Positions 1 to 6,573 of a stretch of 17,607 bases of DNA are shown piece by piece. The notes below the pieces were generated by a model that saw only the letters and a list, made by a program, of their open reading frames with translations, searched no databases and was not told the DNA's origin. A program made the translations under genes and the position numbers. Origin of the DNA: Lachnospiraceae bacterium. Its GTDB lineage: Bacteria; Bacillota_A; Clostridia; Lachnospirales; Lachnospiraceae. Position 1 is the first letter of the stretch; each line of letters begins with the position of its first letter. The stretch spans positions 1 to 17,607 of the forward strand of contig JAILDD010000024.1 of the NCBI GenBank assembly GCA_024689605.1, read 5' to 3'.

Positions 1-356
1 TAGATAAGTACCTTATATATTCCCTGCCCCTTAAGCTTCCACCTTCTATCCGTAAACCACGCTGTCAGCAGAAGTGCCAAGCTTAACTGAGGTATGAAGT
101 TACACAGCCAGATAAGAAATGTATTTCCAAGAGCACCCTGAAATACAGGATTGGTTAATACCTGCTGGAAATTTTCAAACGGATTTTCAAGGACATGAAT
201 TTCACCGGGTACCACGCCCTTCAGATCAGTAAATCCGATAAAGGCAGTGAAAAGGATAGGATAAAGCTGAAATACAAGGAAGGCAATCGCAAAAGGAAGA
301 CTGAAAATATAACCATATTTGCCATATTTGACCATACCGGTCTTCTTCTTTCTCAT
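1..356 (-). CDS. Sugar ABC transporter permease, CUT1/MalF type (N-terminal part, cut by window edge)
   Basis: This is the first 118 codons of a membrane permease that runs off the left edge. The start is an ATG at 356-354, behind a GGAGG five bases upstream. The peptide opens with a short Lys/Arg-rich cytoplasmic tail (residues 1-13) and a first membrane helix (about 15-42). A periplasm-side segment with a conserved NFxxVLxNPVFxxALxNT pattern (about 64-80) follows, then the start of the next helix (about 80-98). This layout is typical of MalF/UgpA-type permeases of CUT1 oligosaccharide importers. It lies downstream of the binding-protein gene on the same strand, separated by a strong hairpin, so it should form the translocation pore for that lipoprotein. 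The EAA loop that contacts the ATPase is not in the window. The substrate is inferred from neighbours to be xylo-oligosaccharides. Confidence 0.88.
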   Translation of the reverse strand, partial: MRKKKTGMVKYGKYGYIFSLPFAIAFLVFQLYPILFTAFIGFTDLKGVVPGEIHVLENPFENFQQVLTNPVFQGALGNTFLIWLCNFIPQLSLALLLTAWFTDRRWKLKGQGIYKVLI

Positions 357-403
357 TTTAACCTCCGTAAGTTAATTGGTTGTTTCTGTTTTGTTTAAAA
401 TTA

Positions 404-430
404 GGGCGATGGAAGCTCGTTCCATCGCCC
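404..430 (-). terminator. Intercistronic hairpin between binding protein and permease
   Basis: A perfect 11-bp stem (404-414 paired with 420-430) with a 5-nt loop lies in the 118-nt gap between the binding-protein stop and the permease start. On the minus strand it is followed by TAATTTTAAAC, which is only a weak U-tract, so it is probably a leaky terminator or an mRNA-stabilising stem. Such hairpins are common after binding-protein genes, where they let the binding protein be made in excess over the membrane subunits. Confidence 0.7.
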
Positions 431-474
431 CTTCATCATTTTTTAATAATTATTCTACTGTATTTGTTTAATAA

Positions 475-1926
475 TTATTCTACTGTTACGTCAAGGTTAG
501 CAGCTACGTTCTGCTTGAAATCAGCGATTGCCTGATCTCTGGTCTTCTGACCTGATGTGTACTGACGTACCTGATCTCTCCAATACTGGTTGATTGTCTC
601 ATCATACTGTGTCAGGTTCTTACCGTTTGCATAGCTGTTAGCTTCGCCGAATACATCGAACATGTTCTGTCCGCCGAGGAAATCAAGTGTTCCGTCTGAC
701 ATAGCCATAACTGTTGCGGAAGCTACGCAGTCCTTTGTGCCGCCTTCGCCGTTAAGTGTTCCGTTAGCCCACTTATACTGGAGACCGTCCTCTGTGCAGT
801 CAAGTGTGATCCAATCGATGATCTGTCCAACAGCTTCCTTCTTCTCGGAATCCTTGTTAGCAAGTACCCATGTACCGCCCCAGAAGAAACCAACAGGAGG
901 TGCACAAACTGCCCAGTCACCATATGTGCCTTCGCCTACGCTCTCGCCACCGCAGTTAGGTGCAAGTGTGTAGTTGATGAGCCATGCAGGACCGAAGAAA
1001 CCGAAGATACCCTTTGCGCCTTCGCCCTTCATATCAGCGAACCATGCGTCTGACCAGTCCTGAGTATCATTGTGATAACCGTTCTCCATGAGCTCCATTG
1101 AGTAGTCAAGGAATGCTTCTCTCTTAGGATCGATAACTAACTTGCCATCTTCGATCCAACCCTTATCAGAGCTGTTCTCGATTGCGTGCCAGATATCACC
1201 GTCACCGGATACGATACCATAGCCGCTTGCCTTAAGTGTTTCAGCTGCCTCATAGAACTTATCCCAGTTCTGTGAACCCGAGCCGATGATCTTAGCGATT
1301 TCATCAGGATCATCTGTTCCGAATACTTCCTTAGCGATTGAACGTCTGTAGATGAACGCACCGCCGGTTGCCTGATATCCAAGACCAACAACCTTGCCGT
1401 CCGGATTTGTTCCGATATCAACTGTGTACTGAGCGATCTGAGCTTCGTCAATCTCAGCCTGAGTATTGATTCCGAGATCATCATAAGGGCAAGCGAAAGA
1501 TGCCATATCACCCTTTGTATACTTCAGTACGAAAGCTGCCTCTGCGCAGTAGATATCAGGAGCATCAGCTCCGCCTGCTGCGAGTGCCTGGTCAAGTGCA
1601 GGCTGATAAGCACCTTCTGTTGTAGCTATGATTGTTGTGTTGATCTCATAGTTGAAATCAGGATGTGCTTCCTTGAACTTCTCAATCATGCCGGGTACTT
1701 CGTCTGTGAATGCCCAAACATTGATTGTGCCGCCTTCTGCGGATCCGCCTGTGGTATCACCACCAGTGGTTTCGCCGCCAGTGGTTTCGCCACCGGTCTC
1801 AGTTCCACCGGTCTCGGTTCCTGTTGAAGGAGTACCTGTGTCGCCACTTCCGGTACATCCGGCTGTCATTGATGCTACCATACATGCACTGAGTGCGATG
1901 GCCATAGCACGCTTGAATACTTTCAT
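475..1926 (-). CDS. CUT1-type extracellular sugar-binding lipoprotein
   Basis: This 483-residue family 1 solute-binding protein captures sugars outside the cell for the ABC importer. Residues 1-23 are a lipoprotein signal peptide (basic start, hydrophobic core) ending in a lipobox MTAG-C, so Cys24 is the likely lipidated residue. A low-complexity Thr/Gly/Glu linker (about 25-66) tethers the mature domain. That domain starts with a strand like that of CUT1 binding proteins (TINVWAFTDEVP) and contains aromatic-rich segments typical of sugar sites (for example WSDAWF and FFGPAWL). The start ATG is preceded by AGGAGGTT at 1933-1940. Upstream is a promoter with a consensus -10 and tandem 21-bp repeats. 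The gene precedes a CUT1 permease and follows aldose epimerase and xylulokinase, so the ligand is probably a xylo-oligosaccharide; that specificity is inferred. Confidence 0.9.
   Translation of the reverse strand: MKVFKRAMAIALSACMVASMTAGCTGSGDTGTPSTGTETGGTETGGETTGGETTGGDTTGGSAEGGTINVWAFTDEVPGMIEKFKEAHPDFNYEINTTIIATTEGAYQPALDQALAAGGADAPDIYCAEAAFVLKYTKGDMASFACPYDDLGINTQAEIDEAQIAQYTVDIGTNPDGKVVGLGYQATGGAFIYRRSIAKEVFGTDDPDEIAKIIGSGSQNWDKFYEAAETLKASGYGIVSGDGDIWHAIENSSDKGWIEDGKLVIDPKREAFLDYSMELMENGYHNDTQDWSDAWFADMKGEGAKGIFGFFGPAWLINYTLAPNCGGESVGEGTYGDWAVCAPPVGFFWGGTWVLANKDSEKKEAVGQIIDWITLDCTEDGLQYKWANGTLNGEGGTKDCVASATVMAMSDGTLDFLGGQNMFDVFGEANSYANGKNLTQYDETINQYWRDQVRQYTSGQKTRDQAIADFKQNVAANLDVTVE
1745..1819 (-). 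repeat. Five tandem 15-bp in-frame repeats in the lipoprotein linker
   Basis: Five consecutive 15-bp units (1745-1759, 1760-1774, 1775-1789, 1790-1804, 1805-1819) encode five-residue Gly-Gly-acidic/Thr-Thr units at about residues 36-61. Units 2 and 3 differ by one base, as do units 4 and 5, which suggests recent duplication. Because the unit is a multiple of three, gain or loss of copies would change linker length without a frameshift. Confidence 0.85.
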
Positions 1927-2013
1927 TCTTTTAACCTCCTTAATACTTTGGAAACCCCTTATAATGCTTACGCTCTAAAAAGAATTTCCTTCCCATATTT
2001 CCCTACATTCAAC

Positions 2014-2042
2014 ATTATACAAAAGCAGTTAATTCATTACTT
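2014..2042 (-). promoter_or_regulatory. Promoter of the binding-protein gene
   Basis: The minus strand carries a perfect -10 TATAAT (2014-2019), a 17-bp spacer, and AAGTAA in the -35 position (2037-2042), which is a poor match to TTGACA. A strong -10 with a poor -35 next to direct repeats suggests an activator-dependent promoter. The start point would be near 2007, giving an untranslated leader of about 80 nt. Confidence 0.6.
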
Positions 2043-2050
2043 ATCATTTA

Positions 2051-2092
2051 TTGCGAAACTTTTAACAAATGTTGCTAATTGTTTAACAAATG
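2051..2092 (-). promoter_or_regulatory. Tandem 21-bp direct repeats, probable activator site
   Basis: Two adjacent 21-bp units (2051-2071 and 2072-2092) share TTGC at one end and the 11-mer TTTAACAAATG at the other (plus-strand reading). They end 8 bp upstream of the AAGTAA -35 element. A 21-bp period is two helical turns and fits a dimer of an AraC-type regulator, though the regulator's family is inferred. A related element sits in front of the GH3 gene. The rest of the 2093-2227 interval shows no clear gene or terminator. Confidence 0.6.
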
Positions 2093-2227
2093 GATAACTG
2101 CTCATAACCTATCGATTCTTCCAGTTACTGACAGCCAGCAACTTAATCCGTTTTGCAATTAACAGGCCGCCTGCGTCTTATACACGCATTTGTACGTCCT
2201 CAGCAGCAAAGTGCTTTGGGCCATACA

Positions 2228-3283
2228 TCATTTAACCGTAAATTTATAAATACTTTCGGTATGATAATGCTCGTCCTTGTCAAATATCGGACAGTCTATG
2301 CTCGACTCTTCTATGAAGTTCATTGCATTAGGTATGTACTGCGGCTCAAGGCACATTCCGCTCCGGTCTGTATATTTTGCACCGCCTTTGCCGTCCTGTT
2401 CCCCGATAAGATTGCCTGAATAGAACTGAGTTCCCGTCTGATCTGAATATAAATCCATGCAGATTCCGCTTTCCTCTGAGTAGAGAGTCGCAAAATGTCT
2501 TATATTGCCTGTTCCGCCATTTATCACATAATTATGATCGTAGCCACCCACATAGTCTAACTGAACATCATCAGCACCTATATCTTTTCCGATCTTCTTG
2601 GGGCTGCGGAAATCAAAGGCAGTACCTTCGACAGGAGCATTTTCTTCAGTTGGAATGGATTTTGCATCAATTACCGGATTGTACGTATCCGCATAAAGGG
2701 TAAGTACATGATCCTCTATTGAGCCTTTGTTATGGCCGTTCAGGTTGAAATACATATGGCTCGTCATATTGATGACAGTCTTTTTATCAGGGATTGCGTC
2801 ATAGGTAATCCTAAGTTCGTTATCCTCGCTTATTGAATAAGTAACTGTCATGGTCAAGCCGCCGGGAAGCCCCTGCTCTAAATCATTTGTCTTGCACATC
2901 ATGGTGACGCATGCATCATTTTCCTGTGGAAGAACCGTCCACACCTTTTTGTCGGTTCCGTTATAACCGCTGTGAAGGTTGTTTTCATTATCATTGCAAT
3001 CCATCTTGTAGGTCACGCCATCGATAACAACCTTTCCATCCTTGACGCGATTAGCATTTCTGCCTATTATCGCCCCGAAAAAAGCACCGCCCTGTTCGTA
3101 TGCACTGATACTGTCATATCCAAGCTGGACATCTATGAGTTCACCGTTTTTATCCGGAACGAACAGATTGGTAACAGTAGCTCCGAAGCTTATTATGGTA
3201 GCTGTCATTCCGGAACTGTTTCTTATGGTGTAGGCATTTACGATTTCACCATCCTGGGTTCTGCCAAACACATTAACGCTCAT
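2228..3283 (-). CDS. galM: Aldose 1-epimerase (mutarotase)
   Basis: This 351-residue cytosolic mutarotase interconverts the alpha and beta anomers of free aldoses. The length is normal for GalM. Recognisable active-site features are the NNLHSG motif with His104, the TSHMYFNL motif with the proton-donor His176, and the catalytic base Glu313 in CLEPQYIPNA. An AGGAGG-rich ribosome site precedes the ATG. It begins 49 nt after the xylulokinase stop, so the two are probably co-transcribed. In this locus it would supply the correct anomer of the pentose released by the glycosidase to the isomerase. Whether it prefers xylose, arabinose or glucose cannot be read from the sequence. Confidence 0.92.
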   Translation of the reverse strand: MSVNVFGRTQDGEIVNAYTIRNSSGMTATIISFGATVTNLFVPDKNGELIDVQLGYDSISAYEQGGAFFGAIIGRNANRVKDGKVVIDGVTYKMDCNDNENNLHSGYNGTDKKVWTVLPQENDACVTMMCKTNDLEQGLPGGLTMTVTYSISEDNELRITYDAIPDKKTVINMTSHMYFNLNGHNKGSIEDHVLTLYADTYNPVIDAKSIPTEENAPVEGTAFDFRSPKKIGKDIGADDVQLDYVGGYDHNYVINGGTGNIRHFATLYSEESGICMDLYSDQTGTQFYSGNLIGEQDGKGGAKYTDRSGMCLEPQYIPNAMNFIEESSIDCPIFDKDEHYHTESIYKFTVK

Positions 3284-3332
3284 TTTACCTCTCCCTCCTT
3301 TTTTATAATCAGTTACCCAAGCTCTTTAATAG

Positions 3333-4790
3333 TTACTTATACAAGTCCTTAACTGTCGGATAAAGTTTCTTAAATGTTGCGTATTTCTCCTCATATTTTG
3401 CAACCAGGTCAGCTTCCGGCTTAATAACTTCCTTAACCTTTACCAGCTGTGCTGTTGCAGTTTCAACATTTTCATATTTCCCGCAGCCGACAGCCGCAAG
3501 GATCGCGCCGCCAAGAGCAGGACCTTCATCATTTTCCTGGATTTCAAGGCTGATATTCATTACATTTGCAATTATCCTTCTCCATAACGGGCTCTTGGCA
3601 CCGCCGCCGCATATGTTGGAAATATTTATCTCCACCCCAAGACTTCTTGCAACCTCCAGGGAATCCCTGAGTCCGAATGCAACGCCTTCAAGCACTGCCA
3701 GAACCATATCCTCCCTTGTGGTATCCATGCTCATTCCCAGAAATCCTGCCCTTACCAGAGGATCATTATGAGGGGATCTTTCTCCCATGAGATAAGGAAG
3801 GAAGAATACATTATTTTCACCAAGCTTTGTGATACCCGCCTGGTTTCCTGCATAATCCTTATCCTTAAGGATTTCATCCATCCACCACTTATTGCAGGAT
3901 GCAGCGGAAAGCATGCAACCCATAAGGTGGAAACCGCCGTCTGCATGGGCAAATGAATGAAGTGAATTCTTATCGTCAACAGAGAACTTATCATTTGAAA
4001 TAAAGATGGTTCCCGATGTACCCAAAGAGATGTTGCACCTTCCGGCGCCTACAGTTCCGGTTCCGATGGCTGCTGCCGCATTGTCTCCGGCACCCGCAAC
4101 AACCTTAGGCGTGCCTGTGATTCCAAGCTGACTGCATACATCAGACTTAACCTCACCTACCACATCAAAACTCTCATGCAATTCAGGCATTGAAATACCG
4201 GAAATTCCGCATATCTCAAGCATTTCCTTTGACCAGCACTTATTCTTAACATCCAGGAGCAGCATTCCCGATGCATCCGAATAATCGGATACGTAAGCAC
4301 CGGTAAGTTTATATACAATGTAATCTTTCGGGAGCATCAGCTTGCTGATCTTAGCAAAATTCTCAGGCTCATTTTCCTTAACCCAGAGTACCTTCGGTGC
4401 CGTAAATCCTGCAAATGCTATATTGCCGGTGTATTCTGACAATTTGTCCTGACCTATTACAGTATTAAGATAATCTGTCTCCTTGGTGGTCCTTCCGTCA
4501 TTCCACAGGATCGCAGGTCTGATCACATTGTCATTTTCATCAAGAATAACCAGCCCGTGCATCTGTCCGCCAACGCCGATTCCGTCCACCGTTTTGTCGG
4601 AAACCGATTCGAGAAGCTTTCCGATGCCCTCGATCGTCCCTTTGTACCAGTCCTCAGGATTCTGCTCGGACCATCCGGACTGAGGAAAACTAATGGGATA
4701 TTCAACCGACACTGTCTTAAGGATCTCACCCTCATTACTCATGGCAAGCAGCTTAACTGCGGATGTACCAAGATCAACACCTATAAACAT
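3333..4790 (-). CDS. xylB: Xylulokinase (FGGY carbohydrate kinase)
   Basis: This 485-residue kinase phosphorylates D-xylulose with ATP to D-xylulose 5-phosphate, which enters the pentose phosphate or phosphoketolase route. It shows the N-terminal FGGY phosphate motif GVDLGTSAVK with Asp6, the xylulokinase signature GGQMHGLV (residues 74-81), WNDGRT (96-101), LPKDY (153-157), the GAGDN motif with the catalytic base Asp236, and the C-terminal GGGAKSPLWRRIIAN signature. The length is standard. The ATG follows AGGAGG with a 9-nt spacer. It is separated from the upstream isomerase by 176 nt holding two hairpins, one terminator-like, so its expression may be uncoupled from that gene. The motif pattern favours XylB over ribulokinase or gluconate kinase. 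Confidence 0.93.
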   Translation of the reverse strand: MFIGVDLGTSAVKLLAMSNEGEILKTVSVEYPISFPQSGWSEQNPEDWYKGTIEGIGKLLESVSDKTVDGIGVGGQMHGLVILDENDNVIRPAILWNDGRTTKETDYLNTVIGQDKLSEYTGNIAFAGFTAPKVLWVKENEPENFAKISKLMLPKDYIVYKLTGAYVSDYSDASGMLLLDVKNKCWSKEMLEICGISGISMPELHESFDVVGEVKSDVCSQLGITGTPKVVAGAGDNAAAAIGTGTVGAGRCNISLGTSGTIFISNDKFSVDDKNSLHSFAHADGGFHLMGCMLSAASCNKWWMDEILKDKDYAGNQAGITKLGENNVFFLPYLMGERSPHNDPLVRAGFLGMSMDTTREDMVLAVLEGVAFGLRDSLEVARSLGVEINISNICGGGAKSPLWRRIIANVMNISLEIQENDEGPALGGAILAAVGCGKYENVETATAQLVKVKEVIKPEADLVAKYEEKYATFKKLYPTVKDLYK

Positions 4791-4853
4791 GTTTAATAAC
4801 CTCCTTGATTACTATCTAATGTTTTTGAAACCGTTCGATTACTATAAATAAAA

Positions 4854-4891
4854 GGCAGGCATGTTACATTTTTACTGTAACTATGCCTGCC
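4854..4891 (-). terminator. Terminator-like hairpin between isomerase and xylulokinase
   Basis: The arms 4854-4862 and 4883-4891 pair perfectly (9 bp), and the stem continues with 4863-4868 against 4876-4881, with one bulged base at 4882 and a 7-nt loop. On the minus strand it is followed by TTTTATTTATAG, a good U-tract. It should end or attenuate transcription arriving from the isomerase gene. The remaining 63 nt before xylB hold only its ribosome site and a 9-bp direct repeat (4807-4815, 4837-4845); no convincing promoter was found. Confidence 0.72.
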
Positions 4892-4912
4892 TCCCCACCC
4901 CTCATAAGTCTT

Positions 4913-4943
4913 CTTTGTGACACACTTTAGAGACGTCACAAAG
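4913..4943 (-). repeat. Perfect 9-bp inverted repeat downstream of the isomerase
   Basis: The arms CTTTGTGAC (4913-4921) and GTCACAAAG (4935-4943) are perfect complements around a 13-nt loop. No U-tract follows on either strand, so it is not a second intrinsic terminator by itself. It could be a stem protecting the mRNA end, part of an attenuator with the next hairpin, or a protein operator. Confidence 0.6.
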
Positions 4944-4966
4944 ATTTCATAAAACTGTCACTTATT

Positions 4967-6454
4967 TCACTTTTTAGGAAAAGGGTTCTCAGACTTATAC
5001 CTTACGCCGGCCGGCTGGTTATAATCTATCTCGTCAAACTTAACGCCCAGATACTTGAATACATCATATAGCAGTCTTCCGTTATGATGGAACGTGATCG
5101 CTGCATGATGAGGATAATTCTTCTGAACAAGTACGTGACGATAGAAGCGACCCATTTCAGGAACAGCGAATACGCCGATGGCGCCGAAGGATCTTGTCCT
5201 TACGGGAAGGATCTCACCCTCTGCAACATAGGCACGAAGCTTAGCATCTGCCGTACTCTGCAGTCTGAAGATCGTTGCTTCACCGGGGATCAGGTCACCC
5301 TCAAGGGTTCCGTTTGTAACTTCTACAGGAAGTGAACGGGCCATGATCTTCTGGTTCTTCATCTCACAGAAAGCAAGCTTGTCTGTAGCTGTGTTTCCGC
5401 AATGGAAGCCCATGAATGTATCAGTAAGCTTATAATCATAAGCAAACTTGCCCTTGATCTCTGCTTCATACATATCCTTGGGAACCGTATTGTTTATATC
5501 AAGAAGAGTAACTGTATCTTCGCTTACCAGCTCGCCGATGTACTCTGAAAGAGCACCGTAAATATCAACCTCACAGGAAACGGGGATACCATCCTTAGCA
5601 AGACGGCTGTTAACATAGCAGGGCACGCACTTGAACTGTGTCTGGAATGCAGGCCAGCACTTTCCGGCAACGATCACATTGCTCTTGCAGCCCTTATGAG
5701 CCTCTATCCAGTCACGAAGTGTAAGCTCGTACTGTGCAAGGGTTGAAAGGATCTCAGGCTTCTTATTGCCTGCACCAAGCTCTGCAGCCATATCCTCAAC
5801 AACTGCAGGAATCCTCTCATCGCCTTCATGCTTCTTAAATGCCTCAAAGAGGTCAAGCTCTGAATTCTCTTCGATCTCAACATCAAGATTGTAAAGCTGC
5901 TTGATGGGAGCGTTGCATGCCAGGAAATCCTGGGGACGGGGACCAAAGCTTATGATCTTCAGGTCACTGAGAGCTATTCCTACTCTTGCAACGGTCTTGA
6001 AATCATTTATCATATCTGCACATTCATCTGCGTCCCCTACAGGATACTCAGGAATGTATGCACGAAGGTTGCGGAGCTTAAGATTGTAGCTGGCATTGAG
6101 CATACCGCAGTATGCATCACCTCTGTCATCAAGAAGCCTGTCGCCTGACTCCTCTGCGGCTGCGATCACAGCTGAAGGGCCCTTGAATTCCTTAACTAAA
6201 AGTGTCTCAGGTGTTTCCGGTCCGAAATTGCCAAGATATACAACAAGGGCATTACATCCTGCAGCATTTACTTCTGCAAGAGCCTTTCTCATATCTACTT
6301 CATTTTCAACAGTTGTCTGGCATTCGAAGATATCGCCATACTTTGCTTTATATGCTGCAACAACAGCCTTTCTCCTGCTTTCAGAGAGCGACATAGGGAA
6401 ACAATCCCTGCTCACTGCTATGATTCCCATTTTTACTTCAGGTAAATTCTTCAT
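4967..6454 (-). CDS. L-fucose/L-arabinose isomerase family sugar isomerase
   Basis: This 495-residue cytosolic metal-dependent aldose-ketose isomerase belongs to the FucI/AraA fold. It is shorter than E. coli-type L-fucose isomerase (about 590). The metal-binding residues of the family are visible: Glu295 in CEVDIYGA, Asp319 in LLDINN, and a C-terminal His in NYPHHAAITF (His449 or His450). HCGNT (351-355) is another family motif. The ATG at 6454 follows GAGGAGG with a 9-nt spacer. It lies 119 nt downstream of the GH3 gene and upstream of xylulokinase, with no classical XylA in the window. It may therefore supply the aldose-to-ketose step here, xylose to xylulose or arabinose to ribulose; substrate assignment is inference. 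Generic automated names such as L-fucose isomerase could mislead. Confidence 0.82.
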   Translation of the reverse strand: MKNLPEVKMGIIAVSRDCFPMSLSESRRKAVVAAYKAKYGDIFECQTTVENEVDMRKALAEVNAAGCNALVVYLGNFGPETPETLLVKEFKGPSAVIAAAEESGDRLLDDRGDAYCGMLNASYNLKLRNLRAYIPEYPVGDADECADMINDFKTVARVGIALSDLKIISFGPRPQDFLACNAPIKQLYNLDVEIEENSELDLFEAFKKHEGDERIPAVVEDMAAELGAGNKKPEILSTLAQYELTLRDWIEAHKGCKSNVIVAGKCWPAFQTQFKCVPCYVNSRLAKDGIPVSCEVDIYGALSEYIGELVSEDTVTLLDINNTVPKDMYEAEIKGKFAYDYKLTDTFMGFHCGNTATDKLAFCEMKNQKIMARSLPVEVTNGTLEGDLIPGEATIFRLQSTADAKLRAYVAEGEILPVRTRSFGAIGVFAVPEMGRFYRHVLVQKNYPHHAAITFHHNGRLLYDVFKYLGVKFDEIDYNQPAGVRYKSENPFPKK

Positions 6455-6515
6455 GTTATTAATCCTCCTCGTTATTTTTGCAACTGTGCTGATTTCTTAC
6501 TTTTATATTTCTGAT

Positions 6516-6551
6516 TCACACGGACCGTTCCGCAAGCAGGCTCGCGTGTGA
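6516..6551 (-). repeat. Inverted repeat between GH3 and isomerase genes
   Basis: TCACACG (6516-6522) pairs with CGTGTGA (6545-6551) around a 22-nt interior that can form a small imperfect inner stem (GCAAGC/GCTCGC). There is no U-tract after it on the minus strand, so it is probably an intercistronic structure in the GH3-isomerase mRNA rather than a terminator. Confidence 0.4.
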
Positions 6552-6573
6552 GAACGCACTTTCGGTTGATGAA

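Noticed and set aside
195..398. 67-codon plus-strand frame near the left edge
   Set aside because: It overlaps the antisense permease coding region, which shows clear transporter features.
1745..1819. Tandem repeats as a possible CRISPR or regulatory array
   Set aside because: The repeats have no unique spacers and are in frame inside a coding linker.
1652..1978. Proline/Val-rich plus-strand frame opposite the lipoprotein linker
   Set aside because: It is produced by the antisense of the Thr/Gly repeats and has no ribosome site of note.
2093..2227. A terminator for aldose 1-epimerase in the gap after it
   Set aside because: Only a 5-bp stem with a 2-nt loop (CAAAG/CTTTG near 2207-2218) is visible, with no U-tract, so it is too weak to call.
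4826..4839. Catabolite-responsive (cre)-like sequence upstream of xylulokinase (TGAAACCGTTCGAT)
   Set aside because: The left half and the central CG fit the cre consensus, but three of the last four positions fail, so it is not a credible CcpA site on its own.
6516..6551. Inverted repeat between GH3 and isomerase as a terminator
   Set aside because: No U-tract follows on the minus strand and the stem is short with a large interior loop.
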